From the NCBI GenBank assembly GCA_951230915.1, contig OX579639.1, forward strand, positions 22,878,001 through 22,942,000: a stretch of 64,000 nucleotides of DNA, in the 5' to 3' direction. The position numbers and the translations under genes were made by a program. Of the stretch, positions 50,600 through 62,118 are shown one piece after another. The number at the start of each line of letters is the position of its first letter. Positions within the stretch are counted from its first letter, which is position 1. Under the pieces are notes generated by a model. It saw nothing but the letters and a program-made list of their open reading frames with translations, searched no databases and was not told where the DNA came from. The DNA comes from Antitrichia curtipendula. Taxonomy: Eukaryota > Streptophyta > Bryopsida > Hypnales > Leucodontaceae.

Positions 50600-52479
50600 G
50601 TCAGAGACTATGTTTTCACCAAAACCACGTCAAAACTGCTATTTCTAATACAAGTATCCAATTTTATTTTATTTTAAATTTAGAAGAATGTAACCGCAGG
50701 ATCTTGTATTAAACTAGTTTGAGAAGTTGTGGAAAAAAATTCAAAATTTTCCACCGTGTGGATTGCAAGATAATAACGTTTGGATTGACAAAAATCCTTT
50801 TTTTATCCCTGCGAAAATCCGGGCAGCTGCACTTCACAAGGTGACATTTGTATGAAAAAATGTCCAAAATGGTGGTTACTCTTTGGATTCATTCTTCAAG
50901 GCAAGTTGGCTACATGACTGAAAATTTCCAAATCAATTGGAATTGTAAATCATATAGGAAAAAAATAGTAAGTAGAAAGAGGTAGAGAATGATTCAAAAC
51001 ACTAAATTGTTAAGAATTTAAATATGGAATTGAAAAATGCCAATCCCAACGATTGTAATGTTGTAACAAATAATCTACAACCAAAGTTTTAATTTTTTTT
51101 CAAAGATATTGAAAATTGAGTTAAATAAAGGACTTCAAAGTTTATCTTAGAGTGGAGATTTCATAACTACCTTGAAACTAAAACTCCTCATAACTTTCAT
51201 CTCATTTATCAAAATGAAATGATTCAAAGCTTTCTACGTATATAAAAATCTAAATAATCCATTTCAAATTTTTATTTTAACCCCTAAAGGTTTTTCACTA
51301 TGTTTTTCACAAAAAACACTCCCAAACTGCCATTTCTAGTACAAGTACCAAATTTTGGAAAAAAAAAAATTTTGGACACATGTAACCGTAGGATCTTGTA
51401 GTAAACTAGTTTGAGAAGATGTGGAAAAAATTTCAGAAATTTCCACCGTGAAGATTGCAAGAAATTAGCATTTGAAGTGACAAAAAAACTTTTTTTGTCC
51501 CTGCGAAAAACCGGGCAGCTGCACTTCACATGGTCACATTTGTATGAAAAAATATCCAAAATGGTGGTAACTCTTTGGATTAATTCTTCAAATCAAGTTA
51601 GCTACATGCTTGAAAAATTTCAGATCATTTGGAATTGTACAACATATAGGGAAAAAATAGTAAGTAGAAAGAAGTAGAAAATGATTCAAAACACTAAATT
51701 GTTAAGGATTTAATTATGGAATTGAGAAATGCCAATCCAAACGATTGTAATGTTGTAATAAACAATCTACACCTTGTGTTTATGTTTTTTTCCAAAAATA
51801 TTGAAAATTGAGTTAAATAAAGGACTTCAAAGTTTATTTTAGAGTAGAGATTCCTTAACTACCCGCAAACTACCCACAACTAAAATTCCTCATAACTTTC
51901 ATCTCATAAATCAAAGTGGAATGATTCAAAGCTTTCCTTGTGCACATAAATCTAGAGAACCAATTTCAAGTTTTTATTTCTCTAGAAAATGATTTTTAAA
52001 GAAGTTTTTTTTGCTGCCCGGGCTGCCCGCCGAACAATGAAAACTACATATCATACCTTAACTTTTTAACCATGAGGTCAAAAGTTATGAAAATTGTTGG
52101 GCCCTAAAGCTACTCCTTGGGCACATCTTGTGTGAAAATTTCAAAGAAAAAAAATAAAAATTGCATTTGTGGTGAGCTGCCCCAAAACGCTATGTTGTCA
52201 AAAAACAGTGTTTGGTCCTTTAGGGGTTAAAAAAAAGTGATTTTCAAAGAAGTTTTTTCAGCTGCCTGAGCTGCCCACCGACCAATGAAAATGGCATATC
52301 ATGGAATAACTTTTTTTAAGCACGTAGTCAAAAGTTATGAAAATTGTTGGGCCTTAAAGCTACTCCTCGGACACAACTTGTGTGAAACTTTCAAAGAAAA
52401 AAAATAAAAATTTCGGTCATAGTGAGCTGCCCAAATCGCTATGTTGTCAAAAAACGGTGTTTGGTCCTTCAGAAGTTAA
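50600..52479 (+). mobile_element. TTAA element copy B, split by nested copy C
   Basis: The left part (50600-51276) begins GACTATGTTTTCACC with a degraded terminus. The right part (52231-52479) resumes at AAAAAAGTGATTTTCAAAG and ends TTTGGTCCTTCAGAAGTTAA. The parts are contiguous by alignment with copies A and E once copy C is removed. Conserved blocks match those of copy A, including GGGCAGCTGCACTTCACA at about 50821. Non-coding. Confidence 0.75.
51277..52230 (+). mobile_element. TTAA element copy C, complete, nested in copy B
   Basis: The best-preserved member, 954 bp including the flanking TTAA at each end. It starts TTAACCCCTAAAGG and ends CCTTTAGGGGTTAA, a perfect 14-bp inverted terminus. 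The internal order is ACTATGTTTTTCAC, AACTGCCATTTCTAG, the GGGCAGCTGCACTTCACA box at about 51513, CCCGGGCTGCCCGCC near 52017 and GTGTTTGGTCC at the end. Removing C together with one TTAA restores copy B to the same length as copy A at this site. No transposase ORF is present. Confidence 0.85.
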
Positions 52480-53144
52480 TTCTAGACAAAACATCTGAGG
52501 ATCTCCAAATAATACCATTGTGAGATCCCTCGATGTTTGTATTGATCTCCTGGTATTTTGTCTAGATTCCCCAATGTTCTGCATTATCTCTTGTTGACCA
52601 TTTTTTTTCCCTAATGACCAATACTAATTCTGGACTTTCTAAAGTCCAAAAGTAGTTAAATGTGGCATTAGTACGTTGCACGCACTCATATAAAAAATGG
52701 AATATCTAATTGTGTTTATGGACTTCTGTATGTCATTGGTGAATACATGTAAGGTAGTGTGCTCTAAAAGCATCCATCTTCTTTAAACCACCCCTATTTT
52801 TAGGTGGAAAATGGATATAGAATGATCTTTAAATGGACCAGTTTAGCAATTGAATGCATGGAGGAAAAATTATTTTTCTATTGCAAGAGCCAATCATTGT
52901 CTTTGATTTCCGCTCATCTCTTTACAAGTTGCAAGTGGACAGATTTTGGAAGACCTATTGTCTCAAATAGGTGCTTGTGCCCCCCAAATCTTTGAAAATT
53001 TATAAGTAATTCAAAAATGCTTGGAAAAATACAAAACCACTTGTGTTAAGTTCCACACCTATTTCTCTTTCTCTGAAAAATGATCTAAAAATATTTCTTC
53101 TGCCCAATGAAGCCTGTGCAAAAGGCAAACCAGTCTTTAAATGG
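52480..53144. other. Spacer, no gene seen
   Basis: AT-rich. A 63-codon ORF at 52804-52995 is not recognisable. No repeat was identified. Confidence 0.4.
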
Positions 53145-53717
53145 TTGCTTTAATCCCTAAAACCCCGATTGTCCCCTCGGGGGACAATTTGGGTCCGGGT
53201 AGGTTCCTATTGTCTCAGTTTAAAGTGAAGTTTTTTTAGATTTGTTGAAGTTGTGAAGCTTTGCAAGAGCTTTTTGGATATATAATTTTTGTTTCAATCA
53301 GATGCCGGATGAAAAAGTTATGGCACAATGAGCAAGAAATGGAGATTGGCGGGCAGTCCAAAAAAAATTACAAAAAGTCAAAATTATTTTTTTTGAATTT
53401 TTTTCCAAAGAGATTATGTTTTTACCTATACGTGACTATTTGATTCATTCTATTATGGACAATCTTAGTTTTTTGGGCAATTTAAGCATCTTCTTGAAAA
53501 AAAACTTTTTGTTCAACTTTGAATGCTAATATCTTCCAATCCGTACGTTGAAATTTGATGAAATTTTTACTACATGATCTCAGACAAGTTAAGTACAAGA
53601 TCCTACGGTTGAATTCCTCCCCCTCCAAAAAATGGTTTCCTTAAGTGAATACAACAGAAATGGTAGTTTTGAGTGATTTTTGGCAGAAAACACCCTCGGG
53701 GTTTTAGGGGTTAAGAG
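53145..53717 (-). mobile_element. TTAA element copy D, inverted and diverged
   Basis: The ends TTAATCCCTAAAACCCCGA and TCGGGGTTTTAGGGGTTAA are inverted repeats of about 18 bp with one mismatch. The interior, read on the minus strand, matches the 5' part of copies A, B, C and E (complements of GTACAAGATCCTACGG and GAAATGGTAGTTTTGAG), but a large middle part is missing. It thus has the family ends and a shortened interior. A hairpin-like GTCCCCTCGGGGGAC lies just inside the left end (about 53171). Confidence 0.7.
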
Positions 53718-53869
53718 CATGTTACCTTACTGAAGACTTTTTTCTTCATGAAGATCGAAATCTGATGCGTGCGTGCCATCACAATGAGTTCAGTGTCCAA
53801 CAGTTGCACGGAAGTTGGTTGATGTAATTCATTTAATATATCTGCTATTTCTTTTTTGGCAATGCAGAG

Positions 53870-54245
53870 TGTCTCATGTCGTTGCAAAAGCCAAAATTAA
53901 ATTAAAATTTATTTTTTTATTTTTTTTTATTTTAAAACACTTGTGAAATTTGATATCTTCCACACCGTATGGCCTTGTTGCAGTGTGAGAGGTTGCATTC
54001 TTGATAAAAATCAAAAGCTTTAAGCAAAAGGAGTACAAGGGCTTTGTTTCATGACATTTGGACATGTAACGTAGAAGTTATGATTTTTGCAAAATGCTAC
54101 ATAATTTAATTAAATTTCCTATTTCATAAAACTTTCAAATTCCATAATTTTCACACCGAAACATCCAAATGCCACAAAGCAAAGTCTGTACATAGATCTT
54201 AGCATATGAACAAAACAAACAACCTTATTTGAGGTATGGATTCAA
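53870..54245. repeat. Diverged fragment of the 836-bp satellite
   Basis: It contains GTGAGAGGTTGCATTCTTG, AAGGGCTTTGTTTCATGACA, TTTGGACATGTAACG, CACAAAGCAAAGTCTG and ATCTTAGCATATGAACAAAA in the same order as units of the 40.7-43.3 kb array. It is a single decayed unit about 11 kb away from the array. Confidence 0.7.
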
Positions 54246-55359
54246 AAATGTTGATGTAATGTTCAAAATAAAGTTTATTATTCATTTCTTTTATCCTCAA
54301 ATAGCAATATCATTCTACAATTTCTCCAAGTGAACAATTTTATTCATTGAGAAAGAAAAGTTATGTTTCTTCATAAAATAATAAATTATTTTCATTTTTT
54401 TATTTCTTGGAAAACAACTCATATTCACAATGCATGCATAACTTGAATTTGTACATAATTTATATTCAGTCACAATGGACCATTCAATTGCACTAGCCAT
54501 ATTGTAGTTGAAACAATACCCTATCTTTTAATTCACATAGTTTTCTAAGTTAATAGAAGTAAACTCCCCGGGCCAAAAGATGCCATCTGATTTCGAAAGC
54601 AGAAGGCGCACAGGGTGGTCACTTCAAATCTTTGTATCTTTTTTTTTCCAAACTTCAAAATGATTTGAAAAAAATTACACATCAAAACCATGGTAATATG
54701 TATATGTGGAAAAGAATAAAAAATTTTGGAGCACTTTTGATCATTTTGATTTCAACATTTCAATTTTAGCATATATATTAGGTGTACAAAGTACCACCTA
54801 ACCGAACATCTTTCATCAATCTTTCTAGAAATGACATTTTTTCAAAAATTGTGCGATTTTGTCAATCTTTTCTCCCTAGGAAAACAACATATATCTTCTT
54901 TTCATTTCAATGGTAGTGATCATCAAAATTATAACAAGCAAATGAGGAATTATGCTTGTTATAAGTGCTAGTCAACAAAATAAGCGCTATACTCAAATTC
55001 CTTGCTCCTTTAGGGATTAAGGCATTACATTGTGATGTTGCACAATAAACCACACTTTCTAGAAAAATATGATTCCACTTTCATTCCTTTTCAACTGACC
55101 AAATAGTTCTTAGAGTAATGATTCATAGTATCTCTACATATGACAATGAAGTCACATTGTTCATTGTAGACATACTAGGTACTCATACCTTGTCACATTT
55201 GTATGCAGCTTGTAACTCTATAGAAAACAACAATAAAAGCTATTGAATTGTGATTATGTGAACACGTATTCCTTAGGGGTTGATGACAAAACTAAAAAAT
55301 GATGTGATAATATAGAATTCAATAAAATAGAAGATGTGATCACTTGACATAGTCAACCT
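54246..55359. other. AT-rich spacer with an isolated TTAA-type terminus
   Basis: No gene. GCTCCTTTAGGGATTAAGG at about 55005-55023 looks like another TTAA-family right end whose interior, upstream, differs from copies A-E. A matching left end could not be fixed. Confidence 0.4.
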
Positions 55360-56274
55360 CTAAAAGACCATGACTATCTTTTCACCAAAAATGCTCCCAA
55401 ACTGCCATTTTTAGGACAAGTACCAAATTTTTGAACAAAAACTTTTTTTGAAACATGTAAGCATAGGATCTTGTAGGATGCTGACTTGGGAACACGTGGT
55501 AAAAATTTCAGAAATTTCCGCTACATGGATTTCAACATGTAAGCATTCAAATTTAGTGAAATCATTTTTTTGGCCTTGCAAAAAATAGGGCAGCTGCACT
55601 TCACAAGCTCACTTTTCTACTAAAAAATGTCCAAAATGGTGGTGCTTATTTGGATTCATTCTTCAAGGTAAGTTGGCTACATGCTTGAAAATTTGTAGAT
55701 CATTTGGAATTGTACAACATATAGGAAAAAAAAAAGTACGTAGAAAGAAGTAGATAATGATTCAAAATACAAAATTGTTAGGAATTTAGTTATGGAATTG
55801 AAAAATTCCAATCCCGTAATAAACAATATACATCCTTTATTTTTTTATTTTTTTCACAAAATACTGAAAATTGAGAAAGATAAAGGACTTCAAAGTTTAT
55901 TTTAGTGTAGAGAATCCATAATTGCCCGCAAACTAAAACTCCTCATAACTTTTGACTCATTGATCAAAATGGAATGATTCAAAGCTTTTCACATATATGT
56001 ATAACTCTTGGAAAACTAATTTCAAATATTTGTTTTTGAAAAAAGTAATTTTTCTAATATGCCCGGACTGTCTAGCCGGGAAAAAAGTAACATAGTAGGC
56101 CATAACTTTTGACTCATATTTTCAAATGTCATGAATTTTAGTGAATATGAAAGATACTCCTTGTCCCCACCTTCTATTAAAGTATCAGCCCAAAACATAA
56201 AAATCTCCAGTCACACGTACCTATCCAAAATTTATATGTTGCCAAAAAATGCATACTGGTCCTTTAGGGATTAA
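55360..56274 (+). mobile_element. TTAA element copy E
   Basis: The left end is TCAACCTCTAAAAGACCATG, then ACTATCTTTTCACC; the right end is GGTCCTTTAGGGATTAA. Internal blocks follow copy C in order (AACTGCCATTTTTAGG, AGGATCTTGTAGGATG, GGGCAGCTGCACTTCACA near 55590, CCCGGACTG near 56063). Both termini have point changes, so it is older than copy C. Non-coding. Confidence 0.75.
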
Positions 56275-57456
56275 ATATTTGTAGTTTCCACCCTTCTATA
56301 TTCAAAAAACTATGGGAATAATAGATATTTAGCTTTCTCTTGTTGTTAAACCAAAAGTAAACCAAAAGTTTATATTCATAGTTAAAAAATAATTTTCTAG
56401 GAGTTGTAGAAATTTGTGTCCCCTACTTTTCAGATTTTGATTCTCCTCTACCAACCATTGCACGTAAAATTCCGATTTTCTATGTATCCTCATGCAAAGG
56501 TTTGACCAATTCTATGTGCATGGAAGTCCAACCTTACCATACTCAAACCTACCGACCTTGGAGAATTGAAAATAAAATTACAGGTGTCAAGTGACCCAGG
56601 AAGGCAGTATCTGGACTGTGGAAAGTATGATGGGTCTGCGAAAGTCTTTGCCTTGTCTCAGTTGTCTGCGCACGCGCAACGCCACATTCGCGTCCAGAAA
56701 GGAAGGAAGAATTCTTCCGTCGCTACTTGCTCCACCATTTACGTTGTCCACCATATACTTTTACATGTTGCAAGGATGGTTGTGTGTCCCACAATGCAAT
56801 CTCTTCCTTAGAATACTCCTCAGTCTTGCACCGATTTTGGCAGTCTTCGAGGTTTTCCTTGCCGTGTTCAAGGTGTGCTTGCTGTTTCACGAGTTTCATT
56901 CTGCGAGGCATCTCCAGGCGGCTCCGAATCCTCATGTGGGGGAGACTGATTTGGGTGCGGCGTTGCGCTAAGTGGGGAATCTGCAGGATTAGTATCTTGC
57001 GCGTTTGCAGCCATTTCTGCTGACTCTGCACAAGTTCTGATCAAATGGGAGTAACTTGCGAGCTTCCTACAAGAATGACCACGTCGTGACTCGAATTTTC
57101 ATAGCAAGGGCGAGCGGCGAGGGTGGAGGTCGGTGATCAAAATTAGGGATTGTCACGGTTCGCGATTTCAGCGACGAAATTTTGTTTGTGTCTAAATCCA
57201 AGCTTGCACCATTCTGAGTCCGAGAATTCATTCTTATAGCGGAGTGCGAGGTCTCGAGAGTGAAAGTTGGGTATCGAATTTGGCAAATTTCGGTGATTAG
57301 GATTTTCCCGACACGATTCCGCGACGAGGCTCTGTTATTTGGTTCCAAATCCATGCTTAGGCGATTCTGAGCTCAAGAATCTCACGGTCTCAGAGTAGTC
57401 CTGGAGCTTTTGGAAACTGCACCTGGGAGGGTGAATCGCCTGATACCGTTGTAGCG
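56275..57456. promoter_or_regulatory. Upstream region of the DUF716 gene, with ambiguous ORFs
   Basis: From about 56560 composition becomes genic. On the minus strand an ATG at 57014 opens 48 codons rich in Pro, Asn and Glu (MAANAQDTNPADSPLSATP), and another frame (ATG near 56915) continues with MPRRMKLVKQQAHLEHGKEN. Neither gives a complete recognisable gene; a divergent gene with unresolved splicing is possible. The segment 57015-57456 is the likely promoter and 5' UTR of the DUF716 gene. Confidence 0.35.
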
Positions 57457-59344
57457 ATGGGTTGGTTTTTGCCGAGTCATGTGGACCAGGGCTTCATCTT
57501 CGGTTTACTCGGAGTTTGGCACATGTACAACACGCTACACAACTACGTCCGCTCCCCATCTCTCTTCAAATCCGCCACCTGGTTCCCTGCTAACGGGCGT
57601 CTCCTCGCAAACCCGCGCTTCCGCTGCCTCGAGCTTTGGGTGCTCCTCTCCATCATCACAATTTTCATCATCAAGCAGCTGTCGCGCGCCACAGACGACC
57701 TCGCGGCGGGCGTGATCCAGATGGAGCATCTGGGGCGCTTCCAGCATGTCACATTCGCGCTCTTCTTCCTCGTCTACACTATCACGGGGCTGGTCTCCGA
57801 GTACACGAATTTGCTGGAGCTGCCGACGGGCACGCTTCACTGCACGTTTGCTTCCGGGTTTCTGATGGAGCTCGTGGTGTTCCATTTTGGGCACCACCCT
57901 GGGGTTGATGTGGAGAGCTTCGTGCACATGTTGATGCAGCTCATTCTGTTGTTTTTGGTGGGGCTCATGTTTCTGGAGGTGTTGTGGCCGAGGAGTATAC
58001 TGGTGTCGGTGGCGAGGTGTATGATGCTGATTTTCAAAGGGACGTGGTTTGCGCAAATCGGGTTTCTGATAAATTATAAGTCATTCGTACCGGTTGGGTG
58101 TTTCACGGATGAAAAGCACGAGTATCCCGAGTGCCCGACGCACGACGCGCTCATGCGCGCGAAGTCGCTGCAGGTCAGTGTCGCAACGATTTTCTAGGGT
58201 TTTGCAGAATCATCTGGTTTTTGCGCGTATCGTACACATGCCTACGACAGGACACTTCCAACAACCGGACAGCTCGATCACCAGGCACTGTGTTTTGAAC
58301 TGTCCGGTGAAGGAAAAGGTGAATTGTGAAATGTACAATGGTTTTTGAACTGTCCGGTTTAGGGTTTATGCAGAATTGCAATTTCAGGGTTGATTGCTGC
58401 AGGTCAGTGTCTCAGTGTCTCAGCAAGTAGCCAGAGTTTTGCAGAGTCACTTGGTTTCTGCCCAGTGGAACATTGGGTGCCTCGGTTGCGCACACTTCGA
58501 ATCTATTGACAATTTTCAATAACAATTCGCCTGGAGTTTAGATAGTTCCATTAGCTGAATGGCCCTTTCCCAGTTGATTGCTGCAGGTCAGTGTCTCACA
58601 ATTAGCTAGGCTTTTCCATAGTCATTAACAATTCGTCAATTTCTGAAAACGGGGTACTGTCTTGTGAAACATCCAGTGCCCCTGTTGTTATGTATATCTA
58701 TGGATTTTTTTCAAACACACTTCGCTTAGAGTTTCGAAAGTCCAATTGGCTGAATGACCCTTTCCCGGTTGATTGCTGCTGGTCGGTGTCTCCACAATTA
58801 GGTAGGGTTTTGCAAAATTCACTGGGGTTTGTCCAGTCATTTGCCTATTCGGCAAAATCCAAAAAACGGGGGAATGTCCAGTGGAGCATTGGGTGTCCCA
58901 TCGAAACTATTGACAATTCTCAATAACAATAACACGCCTAAAGTTTCGAAAGTTCAATAACTTCGAATGACTGGCCTTTTTCCGGTTGGTTGCTTGCTTC
59001 AGGTGCTCATCTTCAACTGGCAGCTTCTGTGCATCCTGGTCTCCACTTTGGTCTGCTACGGGTTGATCTTCTACCAGTTGCATGCGAAGCCGATGTCTTC
59101 CACGCCTCGGCCCCTCCTTCCGAGCGCGCTGACCCCCCGAGGAAGAGCCAGTGCACTCGCTCCGCGCGTCCGCGAGAAGGAGCCGTCGGTGTATTTCCAG
59201 GTGCCGGGTGAGGTGGACGGCGAGCACAGCAGCGGCGAGTCCGACGGCGAGACCGAGGTGGATGCGCACGGCACCGCCGTCAAGAAGGCGCTGGCTCGAC
59301 GCATGAGCAGTCGCAACGCGCGCGACGCGCAAGGCCCCGAGTGA
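57457..59344 (+). CDS. DUF716 / TMEM45-family multi-pass membrane protein
   Basis: Two exons, 57457-58173 and 59003-59344, phase 0, 352 residues. The start MGWFLPSHVDQGFIFGLLGV is typical of the family, followed by GVWHMYNTLHNY. About seven membrane segments are visible, with the family's His-rich motifs between them (MEHLGRFQHVTF, VVFHFGHHPGVDVESFVH) and KGTWFAQIGFLI. The last segment, NWQLLCILVSTLVCYGLIF, lies in exon 2. A hydrophilic tail of about 90 residues with Arg-, Ser- and acid-rich stretches (EHSSGESDGETEVDAHG) follows and is longer than usual. TMEM45 proteins are poorly characterised; plant members have been linked to pathogen response. Exon 1 is much richer in GC than the flanks. 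Its intron is built of tandem repeats. Confidence 0.9.
58160..59002 (+). repeat. Tandem ~190-bp repeats in the DUF716 intron
   Basis: The segment around the exon 1 donor, CTGCAGGTCAGTGTC, recurs at about 58398, 58581 and (as CTGCTGGTCGGTGTC) 58777. Spacings are about 230, 183 and 196 bp. Each copy is followed by TAGGGTTTTGCAGA-like, CAGTGGAACATTGGGTG-like and CTGAATGACCCTTTCCCGGTTG-like blocks. The true acceptor, TTGCTTGCTTCAG at 58990-59002, sits at the same position in the repeat as CTGCAG. The first intron donor is thus part of the repeat. Confidence 0.8.
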
Positions 59345-59479
59345 CGACAGCAGTGCATTCTGCGAAGGTAACTTCGATGGACACTGTCACGCGCAGTTCC
59401 TTCATTGCAAATCTGAAGTTTTGTACTTCATCTTTATTAGAATAATCATAGAATTCACCTCAATTTCATCGAATTGGTC

Positions 59480-59890
59480 GTGAAGAGTGCGTGGTTTTTG
59501 AAAACTCAATGGATGGATTAGAGTGCTTCAGGGTGATGATTTGGATCAAACATCACCCTTGGGATAGGAATATGAACTTCAGAGGGCTTAGGATTTGCTG
59601 AGCGTATTGCAACACAACTACGGGCTTTACTCCTTTTGATTCAAAAATCTTCATAACATCATTTAGCAGTGTTGGATGTGAAGAAAATGTCGTTTTTAAA
59701 AGATTCAGTGGATGGATTTGAAGTTATTTGGATAAAACATCACCGTGCAGTACTGTTTTCATAGTTTGGAGTATGAACTCTGGGTTGCTTAGGCGTTTGC
59801 TGATGGAAATGCAACACAACTGAGAGCTTTATCCATTTTGATTCTTAAAATCTTCATAACGTTATGTAGTATTGTTGGATGTTCTCGTCA
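59480..59890 (+). repeat. Two-unit tandem duplication downstream of the DUF716 gene
   Basis: Unit 1 (about 59490-59687) and unit 2 (about 59688-59886) share CAGTGGATGGATT-type, AAACATCACC, GCAACACAACT, TTTTGATTC, AAATCTTCATAAC and TGTTGGATGT in the same order. Similarity is moderate. It is probably 3' UTR or downstream intergenic DNA. Confidence 0.7.
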
Positions 59891-60062
59891 TTCAACTCCA
59901 ACTAGCAGAATATTATGCCTGTGTCAGTTGGCAAAATTTCAATTAGGTCAAGCATGTGGAAGAAATCGGCATTTCCATGTGGACGTGAGTAGGGGATTTC
60001 AACAATGGGATTGAGAACGAGGAACAGCGAAAGGGAATCTTGCTCTTAGACTTTTTGAGGGA

Positions 60063-60084
60063 TTTAGGGTTTAGGGTTTAGGGT
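60063..60084 (+). repeat. Short interstitial telomere-like repeat
   Basis: Three consecutive TTTAGGG units, the Arabidopsis-type telomere repeat. Short runs like this occur as telo-box motifs in plant promoters and UTRs. No gene that clearly starts just downstream was identified. Confidence 0.7.
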
Positions 60085-62118
60085 CTTCTTGCGTGGACAA
60101 AAATCTCTCCTTACTCCTACTGTTGAATGTTGTTATGTTGGTTCCATCATATTTTTGCATTGCAATTAGGTCAGTGTCTCAATTAGGGACTACTACCTTA
60201 GGTTTGCAAACTGAAACCCTAAACTTTGGTGATGTTGTTGTCAAGTTTGCAGTTGGAAAAGCCACAAGGAGAGTGACGACGAATCCAGTGAAGAACTGGC
60301 CGAGGATCCAGTTCGAGTAGCTTGAATCTTCCTTGATAAGTGAGGGCGTTAGTTTAATTTACAAGCTATACTCAACGCTCTCTAATGGCACACCCTGTAA
60401 TTGCACAATACATGCAATGATAATGTTACACGACTGAGTGTGTTTAGAAGTGCCATTTGTCCTCTCAACGCAGTGTCATTAGAGAGTATTGAGTGAAGCA
60501 GTTGCTGTCACAACAGGTGAGGATATGAGTAGTATACTGCAGAAAAAGTGTTCTATAGGACTGTGCTGTAATTTTATAAAATCCAAAGGGCAATGAAACC
60601 AACCCCGAGGACCCCTTTTTCATAGATTCCATATTGACTCCTAAATGTACCAGGGCACTTTTTAGGTCAGTGAGAAAAAAATGAACGTCTTATTTTATTT
60701 TTTGAAATTCAACCGTGCAAACTTATACGATAGTAGACCCTTGTGAGAATGTGGAAATTTCAGATACTTTGACCACGCAGATTGAAAGATTACAGTGTTT
60801 GAAGTTAGGAAAAGTCTTTTTCTGACCTTGCTCAAAGGGTTCAATAGATAGAGTGACATTTTTGCACTACACATGGGACTTTTTTCGACAATTGCATCCT
60901 ATCTCATATTATGTTAGTTACATCCCACTAAATTGCAGAGGTAGGAAAGGAATTTTGCACATCTTGCCAAAGGCACACACCAACCACCTTGCTTGAAAAA
61001 CTTGGGGCAACATAACTTTTGATCCAAGCACCTAATTAAAAAATTAAAAAAATTCTCAACAGGGCAAGACATGTTCACATTTTGTCAAAATCAAAATTTC
61101 CAAAAAGATCTATTCAAAATATTGACTTTGTAGGAACCTTACTTGAATTCTCAATTGGTTGTTCAATGAGCACTTGGTGTTTAGGTTTATACTTTAAGTG
61201 GGATGCCTGCACGGCCTATCAACTGTTTTATCGCAAACCCTGCTCGTTCCACTCTGTAGGGTTTGTGATTTATGAAAGTCTTCACATGCGGGAATCATCA
61301 AAAGTATGAGTCGTGGAGGAAGAAACACTCGGGGCTACAGTACACCAATGCTGAGTTTCTAGTATAATCTAGCTCTAACTCTGTCTGATTTCTTGCAGGA
61401 TCACTTGTACATACTCAAAGATGTCAAGCTCGTTGTGACTGACTCCCCAGTCTAATGAATTTGATTATGACATTAGTTCAGTGAAAGTAAGCATACACGA
61501 AAACTCCAACTAAGTGCGTATTACACAACACACAGCAGCACACAGGATGACCTGAGCATGAGTTGAGAAAGAGTACACTCAATTCAACTTTCATTATGCG
61601 AAACATGAATGTCAACTGATGTAATCTTGCAGGCTACGTCAATACTGACATCACGTAATTAATGCGTGGTGTACTACTTGTGACAGATCTTGAGTGAAAA
61701 AACTCAGGTGCCGAAAATCAGTTGGTCAGGCCAGAGTTTGAATTTGAGTTGCTGCTTGGGATTCTACTCCGCGATTATTTCAACCACATTGAGTAAAGAT
61801 TGCACCCGGATAGGGAAGACGAAGCGTATGAACCCCTAATTTGGTAGCAAACCCTAATAAATCTCCAACAGTCACCCCTATTTTCTACATAGAGGGGCTT
61901 CGGGGCATTCCGTTGCAGGAAAGAGATCGACTTAAGTTTTCTTCTACAGGGAAGAGAAACTGTATATGTAGAGCTGAAATCCACCTCGACCGCCAGCAGC
62001 GGTAGTTTGAAGGCTCGTCAACCGATCGAGCTTCAGGATTGACACATCGCATAGGGAAAGAAGCTTGATCTGGATTTGCACAGCTGGTACTACTAGAGAG
62101 TGTGTCGACGTCGTCAAA
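60085..62118. other. Spacer with a decayed TTAA-family fragment and an orphan exon-like segment
   Basis: No complete gene. Around 60640-60860 the order of blocks (CTTGTGAGAATGTGGAAATT, ATTGAAAGATTACAGTG) resembles the 5' third of the TTAA elements, diverged. At 61400-61456 a pyrimidine-rich tract and CAG precede an 18-codon open stretch, DHLYILKDVKLVVTDSPV, ending in TAA; it looks like a terminal exon, but no partner exons were recognised. The ORF at 60093-60320 opens only with GTG and is not supported. Confidence 0.35.

Noticed and set aside
57535..58056. Long minus-strand ORF opposite the DUF716 exon
   Set aside because: A shadow of the GC-rich coding exon on the other strand; Arg/His-rich composition is an artefact.
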